From Mesorhizobium sp. (lineage in GTDB: Bacteria > Pseudomonadota > Alphaproteobacteria > Rhizobiales > Rhizobiaceae), in assembly GCA_004020875.1 (NCBI GenBank), contig SAPZ01000031.1, positions 1 through 60,570 on the forward strand: a DNA stretch of 60,570 bases, read 5' to 3'. The number at the start of each line of letters is the position of its first letter. Position 1 is the stretch's first letter. The notes beneath the pieces are model-generated. The model saw only the letters and a list, made by a program, of their open reading frames with translations. It did not search any database and was not told where the DNA came from. This document shows, piece by piece, positions 46,252 through 55,730 of the stretch. A program made the position numbers and the translations under genes.

Positions 46252-47262
46252 TCAATATTGGTCTTCGTAACGCTTGGCGAGGTCTTCGATGTTTTCCGGC
46301 GGCCAATCCGGCACTTCCATGCCGAGGTGGAGGCCCATGGCCGCCAGCACTTCCTTGATCTCGTTCAGCGACTTGCGGCCGAAGTTCGGGGTGCGCAGCA
46401 TCTCGGCTTCGGTCTTCTGGATCAAGTCGCCGATATAGACGATGTTGTCGTTCTTCAGGCAGTTGGCCGAACGCACCGAAAGCTCGAGCTCGTCCACCTT
46501 CTTGAGCAGCGCCGGGTTGAAGGCGAGCTCGGTGACGGCTTCGGTCGCGACTTCCTTCTGCGGCTCGTCGAAGTTGACGAACAGCGCGAGCTGATCCTGC
46601 AGGATGCGGGCGGCGAAAGCGACCGCGTCCTCGCCCGAGATCGAGCCGTTGGTCTCGATGGTCATGGTCAGCTTGTCATAGTCGAGCACCTGGCCTTCGC
46701 GGGTGTTCTCGACCTTGTAGGAGACCTTCTTGACCGGCGAGTAGAGCGAATCGACCGGGATCAGGCCGATCGGCGCGTCCTCGGCGCGGTTGCGCTCGGC
46801 CGGCACATAGCCCTTGCCGGTGTCGACGGTGAACTCCATGCGGATCTCGGCACCCTCGTCCAGCGTGCAGATGACGTGGTCGGGGTTGAGGATCTCGACG
46901 TCGCCGACGGTCTGTATGTCGCCGGCGAGCACGGCGCCCGGGCCCTGCTTGCGCACGACCATGCGCTTGGGACCATCACCTTCCATGCGGATGGCGATTT
47001 CCTTGATGTTGAGCACGATATCGGTCACGTCCTCGCGCACGCCGGCGATGGACGAGAATTCATGCAGTACGCCGTCGATCTGCACGGCGGTGACGGCCGC
47101 GCCACGCAGCGAAGACAGAAGCACGCGCCGCAGCGCGTTGCCCAGCGTCAGACCAAAGCCGCGTTCGAGCGGCTCGGCCACCAGCGTGGTCAGCGTCTTC
47201 TTCTTCGACGAGAACTCGATCTTGTTCGGCTTGATCAGTTCCTGCCAGTTTTTCTGGATCAT
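46252..47262 (-). CDS. rpoA: RNA polymerase alpha subunit
   Basis: Assembly scaffold and activator contact of RNA polymerase. The 336-residue protein has the N-terminal dimerisation domain (FGLTLGNALRRVLLSSLRGAAVTAV), then VHTRQKQG-type segments and DAPIGLIPVDSLYSPVKKVSY. A linker leads to the C-terminal DNA-binding domain (LSVRSANCLKNDNIVYIGDLIQKTEAEMLRTPNFGRKSLNEIKEVL). The ATG at 47262 gives the standard MIQKNWQELIKPNKIE start; the longer in-frame extension overlaps the spacer and is rejected. Confidence 0.98.
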   Translation of the reverse strand: MIQKNWQELIKPNKIEFSSKKKTLTTLVAEPLERGFGLTLGNALRRVLLSSLRGAAVTAVQIDGVLHEFSSIAGVREDVTDIVLNIKEIAIRMEGDGPKRMVVRKQGPGAVLAGDIQTVGDVEILNPDHVICTLDEGAEIRMEFTVDTGKGYVPAERNRAEDAPIGLIPVDSLYSPVKKVSYKVENTREGQVLDYDKLTMTIETNGSISGEDAVAFAARILQDQLALFVNFDEPQKEVATEAVTELAFNPALLKKVDELELSVRSANCLKNDNIVYIGDLIQKTEAEMLRTPNFGRKSLNEIKEVLAAMGLHLGMEVPDWPPENIEDLAKRYEDQY

Positions 47263-47359
47263 AAATGTCTTCCTTCCTTTGCCCCGCCACCATCCAATCG
47301 TGGCGGGCGACACGGAAAACCGCGGAGGAACGCCGTGGCGTTCGCGCGGCGCTTAAAAA

Positions 47360-47749
47360 TCAGACGCGGCGCTTCTTGCGCGGACGGCAGCCATTGTGCG
47401 GGATCGGCGTCACGTCGCGGATCGAGGTGATGGTAAAGCCGGCGGCCTGCAGCGCGCGAAGGGCCGATTCACGGCCGGAGCCGGGTCCGCAGACCTCCAC
47501 CTCAAGCATGCGCATGCCGTGTTCCTGCGCCTTCTTGGCGACGTCCTCGGCAGCCATCTGGGCGGCGAACGGGGTCGACTTGCGCGAACCCTTGAAGCCC
47601 TGGGCACCGGCCGACGACCAGGCGATCGAATTGCCCTGCGCATCGGTGATGGTGATCATGGTATTGTTGAAGGTCGAATTGACGTGGGCAACGCCCGACG
47701 AGATGTTCTTGCGTTCGCGACGGCGAACACGAGCGGCTTCCTTGGCCAT
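47360..47749 (-). CDS. rpsK: 30S ribosomal protein S11
   Basis: Platform protein of the small subunit. 129 residues with GVAHVNSTFNNTMITITDAQGN and the C-terminal TSIRDVTPIPHNGCRPRKKRRV. It lies between rpsM and rpoA in the alpha operon. The 140-bp gap to rpsM is unusually long for this operon and carries an inverted octamer-repeat array (47808-47886). Confidence 0.97.
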   Translation of the reverse strand: MAKEAARVRRRERKNISSGVAHVNSTFNNTMITITDAQGNSIAWSSAGAQGFKGSRKSTPFAAQMAAEDVAKKAQEHGMRMLEVEVCGPGSGRESALRALQAAGFTITSIRDVTPIPHNGCRPRKKRRV

Positions 47750-47807
47750 GATAGTCCTTTCAGTTGATCTCTACACCGCCGTAATGCCAGCGGCTCCACC
47801 TTGGAGA

Positions 47808-47886
47808 GGCAGTAGGGGATCAAGGCGGTAAGGGAGTAGGGAAAACGCGATCCCTATTGCCTTACTGCCCTACTCCCTTACTCCCC
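47808..47886. repeat. Inverted array of degenerate octamers in the rpsM-rpsK spacer
   Basis: The right arm (47852-47886) is four tandem octamers CCCTATTG, CCTTACTG, CCCTACTC, CCTTACTC plus CCC. The left arm (47808-47841), read on the other strand, is CCCTACTC, CCTTACCG, CCTTGATC, CCCTACTG. The arms include a perfect 14-bp match (GTAAGGGAGTAGGG with its complement) and face each other across about 10 bases, so the transcript can fold into a long hairpin. Confidence 0.8.
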
Positions 47887-47889
47887 CAA

Positions 47890-48258
47890 TTACTTCTTCT
47901 TGCCGGCGATTGCCTTGGCCGGGCCCTTGCGGGTGCGCGCATTGGTGTGCGTGCGCTGGCCGCGGACCGGCAGCGAGCGGCGGTGACGCAGGCCGCGGTA
48001 GCAGCCGAGGTCCATGAGCCGCTTGATGTTCATCGAGACTTCGCGGCGCAGGTCGCCTTCGACCTGGTAGTCGCGGTCGATCGTCTCGCGGATCTGCAGC
48101 ACTTCCGCGTCAGTCAACTGGTTGACGCGGCGGTCCGCCGGGATGCCGACCTTGTCGACGATCTCCTGGGCAAACTTCTTGCCGATGCCGTGAATGTACT
48201 GAAGCGCTATGACGACGCGCTTGTTGGTCGGAATGTTGACGCCGGCTATACGAGCCAT
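47890..48258 (-). CDS. rpsM: 30S ribosomal protein S13
   Basis: Head protein contacting the large subunit. 122 residues starting MARIAGVNIPTNKRVVIALQYIHGIG, ending with the basic RGQRTHTNARTRKGPAKAIAGKKK tail. The ATG at 48258 is chosen over one 6 codons upstream because it gives the universal S13 start. It heads the alpha-operon part, 207 bases downstream of adk. Confidence 0.97.
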   Translation of the reverse strand: MARIAGVNIPTNKRVVIALQYIHGIGKKFAQEIVDKVGIPADRRVNQLTDAEVLQIRETIDRDYQVEGDLRREVSMNIKRLMDLGCYRGLRHRRSLPVRGQRTHTNARTRKGPAKAIAGKKK

Positions 48259-48464
48259 GTTCTTCTCTTTCTCCATGTAGGCCGGACGAGCCGGCGTTCG
48301 AGTTACCCCGCGTCCGGTGGAGGCCGGCCCTTGCGGGAGTTTCCTGGTTCAAAGCGGACGCCTTGCCCGCAAGGGCAAGCAAAGTCCATGCCTAATAGGA
48401 AGATGGGCCGCCATACCCCAACGGCTCACTTCAGTCAAGCGCAATCTTTAATTGTCGGCGCGAA

Positions 48465-49051
48465 CTATTTCGCCGCGGCCGCGAGCACCTTATCGATCTC
48501 GGCGGTCACCGCATCGATACTGGCCATGCCGTCGACGGTCTTGAGCTTGCCTTTGGCATAATAGTAGCCCGTCAGCGGCGCGGTCTTCTTGTAGTATTCG
48601 CGCAGGCGCTCCTCGAACACCGCCGGGTTGTCGTCCTTACGCACCGGCTGGCCGGCGGCCTTGGCATCCTCCGCGCGCTTGACGATTCGGCCGACCAGCG
48701 CCTTGTCGTCGACGACAAGCTCGATGACCGTGTCGAGCGCGATGCCGCGCTCGGCAAGCATGGCCTCGACCGCGTCCGCCTGGACCAGCGTGCGCGGATA
48801 GCCGTCGAGGATGAAACCCTTGGCGCAATCCGGCTGATCGATGCGCTCGGCGACGATGGCGTTCACGATTGCGTCAGAGACCAGCTCGCCGGCATCCATC
48901 ACCGCCTTGGCGCGCTTGCCGACCTCGGTTCCGGCCTGGACGGCGGCACGCAGCATGTCCCCCGTCGAGAGCTGGGGGATACCGTGTTGTTCTACCAGTC
49001 TTTGTGCTTGCGTCCCCTTGCCCGCCCCTGGCGGCCCAAGCAATATCAGCC

Positions 49052-49055
<4 letters not shown>
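48465..49055 (-). CDS. adk: Adenylate kinase
   Basis: Interconverts ATP and AMP with 2 ADP. The 196-residue protein begins MRLILLGPPGAGKGTQAQRL (P-loop). It has QLSTGDMLRAAV for AMP binding and GFILDGYPRTLVQADA. The short LID (VKRAEDAKAAGQPVRKDDNPAVFEERL) has no zinc cysteines, so this is the short alphaproteobacterial form. The start overlaps the secY stop by 4 bases (ATGA), the conserved secY-adk coupling. Confidence 0.97.
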
Positions 49056-50392
<1,337 letters not shown>

Positions 50393-50406
50393 GCCTGATT
50401 CTCCGC

Positions 50407-50458
50407 TAGAGCATGATGCCGAAAAGTGTGGAGCGGTTTCGGACTACATCCTGCTCTA
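50407..50458. repeat. RIME-like palindromic repeat, copy 3 (before secY)
   Basis: The outer arms TAGAGCATGATG and CATCCTGCTCTA differ by one base from perfect pairing; the inner part is CCGAAAAGTGTGGAGCGGTTTCGG. It lies in the rplO-secY spacer, 15 bases before the secY start on the transcript, so it could affect secY translation or mRNA processing. Confidence 0.75.
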
Positions 50459-50553
50459 CTTCATTGATTTCCGTGTCACGCTCGACGCCCACAGCTTGAG
50501 GCGGCGCGTGTCACCGAAGCTCACGAGATAAGCTCCGGACCTTGAACATGCAA

Positions 50554-50575
50554 GCGGCCGCGTTGACGCGGCCGC
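50554..50575. terminator. GC hairpin after rplO
   Basis: GCGGCCGCG pairs with CGCGGCCGC around TTGA, about 75 bases past the rplO stop on the minus strand. There is no T-run, so it may attenuate or protect rather than terminate, since secY, adk and the alpha genes lie downstream. Confidence 0.5.
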
Positions 50576-50649
50576 CCATTCCATCTGATCAAAGCGCGGT
50601 GCGAGGGAAAAAGCGAAGTCATCCCGTTCAGCCGCGCTTCAAATCGCCG

Positions 50650-51123
50650 TTACTCGGCGGCGGCCACTTCCGGCAGCTTCACCGACCCGCCGGCCTTCTC
50701 GATCTTCTCGATCGCGGCCTTGGAGGCGCCGGCGACGTCGAAGGAGAGCTTGGCCTTGAGCTCGCCGTCGGACAGCACGCGCACGCCATCCTTGGCGCGG
50801 CGGATGACACCGGCGGCGACCAGGGCCTCGGCCGTCACAGCCGCCTTGGCATCAAGCTTCTTGGCATCAACCGCCGCCTGGATCTTGGCCAGCGAGACGA
50901 CCGCGAAGCTCTTGCCGAACAGGTTGTTGAAGCCGCGCTTCGGCAGGCGCCGATAGAGCGGCATCTGGCCGCCTTCGAAGCCGTTGATGGCAACGCCTGA
51001 ACGGGCCTTCTGGCCCTTGACGCCGCGACCGGCGGTCTTGCCCGAGCCGGAGCCGATGCCGCGACCGAGGCGCTTCCTGGAATGCGTGGCGCCGTCCTTG
51101 TCACGCAGATCGTTGAGTTTCAT
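50650..51123 (-). CDS. rplO: 50S ribosomal protein L15
   Basis: 157 residues starting MKLNDLRDKDGATHSRKRLGRGIGSGSGKTAGRGVKGQKARSG, the classical L15 N-terminus. A second ATG just before (51126) would add one Met; spacing from AGGAGA favours the inner one (7 bases). It is part of the spc operon between rpmD and secY. Confidence 0.96.
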   Translation of the reverse strand: MKLNDLRDKDGATHSRKRLGRGIGSGSGKTAGRGVKGQKARSGVAINGFEGGQMPLYRRLPKRGFNNLFGKSFAVVSLAKIQAAVDAKKLDAKAAVTAEALVAAGVIRRAKDGVRVLSDGELKAKLSFDVAGASKAAIEKIEKAGGSVKLPEVAAAE

Positions 51124-51145
51124 CATTCTTCTCCTGCGCTTCCGT

Positions 51146-51343
51146 TCAGGCCTCGTCCACGACGCGGACGAGGTGCTGGACGGCGGCGATCATGCCGCGC
51201 ACGGATGGGGTGTCTTCCAGCGTGCGCCGCTTGTGCATCTTGTTCAGGCCGAGGCCGACCAGCGTCGCGCGCTGCTCCTTCGGCCGGCGGATCGGCGAAC
51301 CGATCTGCTCGACGGTGATGGTTTTGGTAGCTTTCTTGGCCAT
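51146..51343 (-). CDS. rpmD: 50S ribosomal protein L30
   Basis: 65 residues with the short L30 pattern TITVEQIGSPIRRPKEQRATLVGLGLNKMHKRRTLEDTPSVRGMI. Normal size and position between rpsE and rplO. Confidence 0.97.
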   Translation of the reverse strand: MAKKATKTITVEQIGSPIRRPKEQRATLVGLGLNKMHKRRTLEDTPSVRGMIAAVQHLVRVVDEA

Positions 51344-51368
51344 GGTCGAAATCCCTGGTCAGCGTCGA

Positions 51369-51938
51369 CTATTCTTCAGCCGCTACGGCGGTGCCGCGGC
51401 GGGCCTGAAGGGTCGAGTACTTGATGCCGCGCGCGGCAGCCACATCCTTCGGATGCATCTGGCTCTTCAGCGCGTCGAAGGTGGCGCGAACCATGTTGTA
51501 GGGGTTCGACGAACCCATCGACTTGGCGACCACGTCATGCATGCCGAGCGTCTCGAAGACGGCGCGCATCGGGCCACCGGCGATGATGCCGGTACCCTGC
51601 TTGGCGGCGCGAAGGAGAACGCGTCCGGCGCCCCAGCGGCCCTCGACGTCGTGATGCAGCGTGCGGCCCGAACGCAGCGGCACGAAGATCATGTCACGCT
51701 TGGCCGATTCGGTCGCCTTGCGGATCGCTTCCGGCACTTCGCGCGCCTTGCCGTGGCCGAAGCCGACGCGGCCCTTCTGGTCGCCGACAACGACGAGAGC
51801 GGCAAAGCCGAAACGACGGCCGCCCTTCACCACCTTGGCGACGCGGTTGATGTGGACGAGCTTGTCCACCATGCCGTCGTCACGCTCTTCGCGTTCACGC
51901 TCGCGGCCGCGGCCGCCTTCTCTACGTTCCTGTGCCAT
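51369..51938 (-). CDS. rpsE: 30S ribosomal protein S5
   Basis: 189 residues. A charged N-terminus (MAQERREGGRGRERERE) typical of alphaproteobacteria precedes LVHINRVAKVVKGGRRFGFAALVVVGDQKGRVGFGHGKAREVPEAIRKA, the S5 double-stranded-RNA fold. GIIAGGPMRAVFETLG follows. It is spaced 127 bases from rplR by a RIME-like repeat. Confidence 0.97.
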   Translation of the reverse strand: MAQERREGGRGREREREERDDGMVDKLVHINRVAKVVKGGRRFGFAALVVVGDQKGRVGFGHGKAREVPEAIRKATESAKRDMIFVPLRSGRTLHHDVEGRWGAGRVLLRAAKQGTGIIAGGPMRAVFETLGMHDVVAKSMGSSNPYNMVRATFDALKSQMHPKDVAAARGIKYSTLQARRGTAVAAEE

Positions 51939-52022
51939 ATCCTAGTCCTTGTTCTTTTCCGGAAGCACGGGTTGCTGTTTGCCGATGCCGCTTTGCGTCA
52001 TCAGCGGCGAACTTTTCCTTTG

Positions 52023-52063
52023 CATGATCTTGTCCGAAAAGTCTGCAACTTTTCGGGATCATG
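52023..52063. repeat. RIME-like palindromic repeat, copy 4 (rplR-rpsE spacer)
   Basis: The outer arms are CATGATC and GATCATG and the inner perfect stem is CCGAAAAGT/ACTTTTCGG around CTGCA. It begins 3 bases after the rplR stop codon, inside the spc operon. Confidence 0.75.
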
Positions 52064-52065
52064 AA

Positions 52066-52428
52066 TTAGAAGCTCAACCCGCCTTCGCGGGCAGCTTCGG
52101 CCAGCGCCTTGACGCGGCCATGATAGATGTACGGGCCGCGATCGAAGACAACTTCCTTGACACCGGCCTTCGAAGCGCGCTCGGCGATCAGCTTGCCGAC
52201 CGCAGCCGCGGCGGCGGTGTCCGCGCCGGTCTTGAGCGAACCCTTGAGGTCCTTCTCGAGCGTCGAGGCAGCAGCCAGCGTGTGGCCGTTGGCATCATCG
52301 ATGACCTGGACGTAGATGTTCTTCGAGGTGCGGTGCACCGAAAGCCGCGGACGCGCGCCGGCGACCTTCTTCAACTGGCGGCGGACGCGCTGCGCGCGGC
52401 GCTGGATGGTTTCCTTGGGGCTTGCCAT
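52066..52428 (-). CDS. rplR: 50S ribosomal protein L18
   Basis: A 5S-rRNA-binding protein of 120 residues: MASPKETIQRRAQRVRRQLKKVAGARPRLSVHRTSKNIYVQVIDD at the start and VVFDRGPYIYHGRVKALAEAAREGGLSF at the end, as in all L18. Flanked on both sides by palindromic spacers. Confidence 0.97.
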   Translation of the reverse strand: MASPKETIQRRAQRVRRQLKKVAGARPRLSVHRTSKNIYVQVIDDANGHTLAAASTLEKDLKGSLKTGADTAAAAAVGKLIAERASKAGVKEVVFDRGPYIYHGRVKALAEAAREGGLSF

Positions 52429-52523
52429 GATGTCAGTTCCTTGCCTTCAGAAAACGGGGGCAACCCTGTGCGGTAGGCCAGGCCTCCCGCGGCCGCTCCC
52501 CGCGGCGTTGCACTTCTCAAGCC

Positions 52524-52560
52524 TGGCCCCTTCCGAAAAGTCCGCGACTTTCCGGGGCCA
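52524..52560. repeat. RIME-like palindrome, divergent copy (rplF-rplR spacer)
   Basis: Outer arms TGGCCCC/GGGGCCA enclose CCGAAAAGTC...GACTTTCCGG, an inner stem close to that of the copy at 52023-52063. The outer arms differ from the other copies, so this is either a divergent relative or a convergent hairpin. Confidence 0.5.
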
Positions 52561-52566
52561 AGCCTA

Positions 52567-53100
52567 TTACTTCTTCTTGCCTTCCTTGCGCACGATGCGC
52601 TCGTCGGCATAGCGCACGCCCTTGCCCTTGTACGGCTCCGGACCGCGATATTCGCGGATCTCAGCGGCGACCTGGCCGACCTGCTGCTTGTCGATGCCCG
52701 AGACCGTGATCTCGGTCGGCTTCGGCACAGTGATGGTGATGCCCTGAGGCGTCTCATAGACGACGTCGTGGCTGAAGCCCAGCGCAAGCTGCAGATTCTT
52801 GCCCTGCAACGCCGCGCGATAGCCGACGCCGGTGATCTCGAGCTTCTTCTCGAAGCCGTCCTTCACGCCCTGCAGGATGTTGACGATCTGCGTGCGCGAC
52901 ATACCCCACTTGGAGCGGGCGGTCTTGGTCTGGTCGCGCGGCTCGACGGAGATCTCGTTGTTCTCCATCTTGACCAGCACTTCGTCGTTCACCACGAACT
53001 TCAGTTCGCCTTTCGGGCCCTTCGCCGTCACGGTCTGGCCGTTGACGGAGGCGGTCACGCCCTGCGGCAGCGAAACGGGTTTCTTTCCGATACGAGACAT
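52567..53100 (-). CDS. rplF: 50S ribosomal protein L6
   Basis: 177 residues in two repeated L6 domains: MSRIGKKPVSLPQGVTASVNGQTVTAKGPKGEL at the start and GQVAAEIREYRGPEPYKGKGVRYADE near the end, the L6 signature. Normal size; the spc operon continues with rplR. Confidence 0.98.
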   Translation of the reverse strand: MSRIGKKPVSLPQGVTASVNGQTVTAKGPKGELKFVVNDEVLVKMENNEISVEPRDQTKTARSKWGMSRTQIVNILQGVKDGFEKKLEITGVGYRAALQGKNLQLALGFSHDVVYETPQGITITVPKPTEITVSGIDKQQVGQVAAEIREYRGPEPYKGKGVRYADERIVRKEGKKK

Positions 53101-53189
53101 TTTGTTGTCCTCGTCACTTCTTTGGTTTCAGGTTCCAATTCCGGGCGCGATCCCGAGAACCGAAGCCCATTCATCAATCTCTTGGCCGA

Positions 53190-53588
53190 TCAGAAGATCT
53201 GGCAGAGGATCTCGCCGCCGACATTCTGCTCACGCGCTTCATGGTCGGCCATGACGCCCTTCGGCGTCGAAAGGATGGCGATGCCGAGGCCGTTTGCGAC
53301 ATGCGGGATCGACTTGGCCGAGACATAGACTCGGCGGCCGGGCTTCGAGACACGCTCGATTTCGCGCACGACCGGAGCGCCATCGAAATACTTCAGCTCG
53401 ATCTCGATTTCCGACTTGCCGTTTTCGAAGTCGGTCTGGCTGTAGTCGCGGATATAGCCTTCCGACTTCAGCACTTCCAGGACGCGGGCGCGCAGACGCG
53501 AGGCCGGTGTCGAGACGCTCGACTTCTTGCGGCCATAAGCGTTGCGGATGCGGGTCAGCATATCGCCGAGAGGATCGCTCAATGACAT
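53190..53588 (-). CDS. rpsH: 30S ribosomal protein S8
   Basis: 132 residues: MSLSDPLGDMLTRIRNAYGRKKSSVSTPASRLRARVLEVLKSEGYI at the start and the C-terminal signature SKPGRRVYVSAKSIPHVANGLGIAILSTPKGVMADHEA. S8 is the autoregulator of the spc operon in enterobacteria; no such site was identified here. Confidence 0.98.
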   Translation of the reverse strand: MSLSDPLGDMLTRIRNAYGRKKSSVSTPASRLRARVLEVLKSEGYIRDYSQTDFENGKSEIEIELKYFDGAPVVREIERVSKPGRRVYVSAKSIPHVANGLGIAILSTPKGVMADHEAREQNVGGEILCQIF

Positions 53589-53600
53589 CTCAGTGTCTCC

Positions 53601-53906
53601 TTACCAGCTCGACTTGACCAAGCCCGGGATCTGGCCGGTATTGCCCAGATCGCGAAGCGCGATACGCGAAAGCTTCAGCTTGCGATAGTAGGCACGCGGA
53701 CGGCCCGTGACTTCGCAACGGTTGCGGATGCGGATCTTGGCCGAGTTGCGCGGCAGCGCCGACAGCTTCAGCTGGGCGCGGAAACGCTCTTCCATCGGCT
53801 TGGACTGATCCATGATGATGGCCTTGAGCGCCGTGCGCTTGGCGGCGTACTGGTCGGCGAGCTTGCGGCGCCTGTTGTTCTTCTCGACTGAGCTGGTCTT
53901 TGCCAT
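53601..53906 (-). CDS. rpsN: 30S ribosomal protein S14 (zinc-free form)
   Basis: 101 residues: MAKTSSVEKNNRRRKLADQYAAKRTALK and the C-terminal block RNRCEVTGRPRAYYRKLKLSRIALRDLGNTGQIPGLVKSSW. The CxxC pairs of the zinc-binding form are absent, so this is the longer C-minus type. It is 12 bases before rpsH. Confidence 0.97.
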   Translation of the reverse strand: MAKTSSVEKNNRRRKLADQYAAKRTALKAIIMDQSKPMEERFRAQLKLSALPRNSAKIRIRNRCEVTGRPRAYYRKLKLSRIALRDLGNTGQIPGLVKSSW

Positions 53907-53932
53907 TTCAGATTTTTCCTTTTTCGCTGCCG

Positions 53933-54511
53933 TTACTGGCGGAAGGGGAAGTTGAAGGCCTTGAGCAGAGCCCTGGCCTCGTCATCCGTCTTCGCCGTCG
54001 TACAAACGATGACGTCCATGCCCCAGACCTGATCGACCTTGTCGTAGTTGATCTCCGGGAACACGATGTGCTCCTTGATGCCCATGGCGTAGTTGCCGCG
54101 GCCGTCAAAGCTCTTCGGGTTCAGTCCGCGGAAGTCGCGAACGCGCGGCAGCGCGATGTTCACGAGGCGGTCGAGGAACTCGTACATGCGTTCCTTGCGC
54201 AGCGTGACCTTGGCGCCGATCGGCATGTTCTCGCGCACCTTGAAGCCGGCAATCGAGTTGCGGGCGCGGGTGACGACGGCCTTCTGGCCGGCGATCAGCG
54301 CGAGATCCTCGGCCGCGACCGAGGGCTTCTTGGAATCGGCGGTTGCTTCGCCGACACCCATGTTCAGCACGATCTTGTCGATGCGCGGAACCTGCATCTC
54401 GTTGTCGTAGCCGAACTGCTCCTGCAGCGCCTTGCGGATGGTCTCTTGATAGACCTTCTTGAGGCGCGGCTCGTTCTTGGCAGCCGCCTGCTTGGTTTCA
54501 GCCTTAGCCAT
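53933..54511 (-). CDS. rplE: 50S ribosomal protein L5
   Basis: A 5S-rRNA-binding protein of 192 residues with PRIDKIVLNMGVGEA, AVVTRARNSIAGFKVRENMPIGAKVTLR and RVRDFRGLNPKSFDGRGNYAMGIKEHIVFPEI. The short Ala/Lys-rich N-terminal extension is usual in this group. The start overlaps the rplX stop by 8 bases. Confidence 0.98.
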   Translation of the reverse strand: MAKAETKQAAAKNEPRLKKVYQETIRKALQEQFGYDNEMQVPRIDKIVLNMGVGEATADSKKPSVAAEDLALIAGQKAVVTRARNSIAGFKVRENMPIGAKVTLRKERMYEFLDRLVNIALPRVRDFRGLNPKSFDGRGNYAMGIKEHIVFPEINYDKVDQVWGMDVIVCTTAKTDDEARALLKAFNFPFRQ

Positions 54512-54818
54512 TGATGACTTCTCCCGAACGCTTGGCGACGCGCACCTTCTTGCCGTCCTTCTGGACGGTGAAGCCGACGCGGGTCGGCTTGCCGTCCTTG
54601 GGGTCGGCCAGCGCGATGTTCGACAGGTGGATCGGCGCTTCCTTGGTGATGATCCCGCCCTCTTGGGACTGGGTCTGCTTCTGGTGACGGCGAATGAGGT
54701 TCACGCCGCGGACGACAGCGGTGTCTTCTTTCGGCTGCACCGACAGGACTTCGCCCGAACGGCCCTTGTCCTTGCCGGCAAGCACGACGACCTTGTCGCC
54801 TTTTCTGATCTTTTGCAT
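54504..54818 (-). CDS. rplX: 50S ribosomal protein L24
   Basis: 104 residues with a KOW motif at the N-terminus: MQKIRKGDKVVVLAGKDKGRSGEVLSVQPKEDTAVVRGVNLIRRHQKQT. The overlap with rplE by 8 bases implies coupled translation. Confidence 0.97.
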   Translation of the reverse strand: MQKIRKGDKVVVLAGKDKGRSGEVLSVQPKEDTAVVRGVNLIRRHQKQTQSQEGGIITKEAPIHLSNIALADPKDGKPTRVGFTVQKDGKKVRVAKRSGEVING

Positions 54819-54830
54819 TGGTCCGGCTCC

Positions 54831-55199
54831 TTACAGCACTTCAGGCGCGAGCGAGATGATCTTCATGTGGTTCTTGGCGCGCAGCTCGCGCGGAACCGGT
54901 CCGAAGATACGGGTGCCGATCGGCTCTTTCTTATTGTCGACGAGAACGGCCGCGTTCTTGTCGAAACGGATCACGCTGCCGTCCGGACGGCGGATGTCCT
55001 TGGCCGTGCGAACCACGACCGCCTTCATCACATCGCCCTTCTTAACGCGGCCGCGCGGAATGGCTTCCTTGATCGACACCACGATGATGTCGCCGACGGA
55101 GGCGTACTTCCGCTTCGAACCGCCCAGCACCTTGATGCACATGACACGACGGGCGCCGGAATTGTCCGCGACGTCGAGGTTTGTTTGCATCTGAATCAT
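54831..55199 (-). CDS. rplN: 50S ribosomal protein L14
   Basis: 122 residues: MIQMQTNLDVADNSGARRVMCIKVLGGSKRKYASVGDIIVVSIKEA and IFGPVPRELRAKNHMKIISLAPEVL, the L14 signature and end. It is 74 bases downstream of rpsQ. Confidence 0.98.
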   Translation of the reverse strand: MIQMQTNLDVADNSGARRVMCIKVLGGSKRKYASVGDIIVVSIKEAIPRGRVKKGDVMKAVVVRTAKDIRRPDGSVIRFDKNAAVLVDNKKEPIGTRIFGPVPRELRAKNHMKIISLAPEVL

Positions 55200-55273
55200 G
55201 ACTGGCCGCCTTCTTCTTTTCTAACGGGACAGGCGCGCGACGCCCCTCCCCGGTCTGTCCAAAATTCGTTTGT

Positions 55274-55513
55274 TTACGCCTGGTCCGAGGTAACCACGAC
55301 CCAGCGCTTGTCCTTCGAAATCGGCTTCGATTCCTGGATGAACACCTGGTCGCCGACCTTGTGGGCGTTGTTCTCGTCGTGCGCCTTGTACTTCTTGGTC
55401 ATGCGCACGGTCTTCTTCATCACCGGATGCGTGAAGCGACGCTCGACCTTGACGACAACCGTCTTCTCGTTCTTGTCGCTGACGACGGTGCCCTGCAGGA
55501 TACGCTTCGGCAT
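55274..55513 (-). CDS. rpsQ: 30S ribosomal protein S17
   Basis: 79 residues of OB fold: MPKRILQGTVVSDKNEKTVVVKVERRFTHPVMKKTVRMTKKYKAHDENN. Normal size, just after rpmC. Confidence 0.97.
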   Translation of the reverse strand: MPKRILQGTVVSDKNEKTVVVKVERRFTHPVMKKTVRMTKKYKAHDENNAHKVGDQVFIQESKPISKDKRWVVVTSDQA

Positions 55514-55517
55514 GGTC

Positions 55518-55718
55518 TTAACCCTTCTTGGCCGCGGCTTTTTCCGCGGCGATGGTCTTGATGCGCGCGATGTCCTTGCGGACCTGCTTCACGCGCGCGG
55601 TCTTCTCGAGCTGGCCGGTGGCCTTCTGGAAGCGCAGGTTGAACTGCTCCTTCTTCAGCGCGGCCAGATCGTCGGTCAGCTGATCCTGGGTCTTGGTCCG
55701 GATGTCTTCGGCTTTCAT
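55518..55718 (-). CDS. rpmC: 50S ribosomal protein L29
   Basis: 66 residues of two helices: MKAEDIRTKTQDQLTDDLAALKKEQFNLRFQKATGQLEKTARVKQVRKDIARIKT. Sits near the tunnel exit; standard order rplP-rpmC-rpsQ. Confidence 0.97.
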   Translation of the reverse strand: MKAEDIRTKTQDQLTDDLAALKKEQFNLRFQKATGQLEKTARVKQVRKDIARIKTIAAEKAAAKKG

Positions 55719-55730
55719 GATCGCCTGTCC

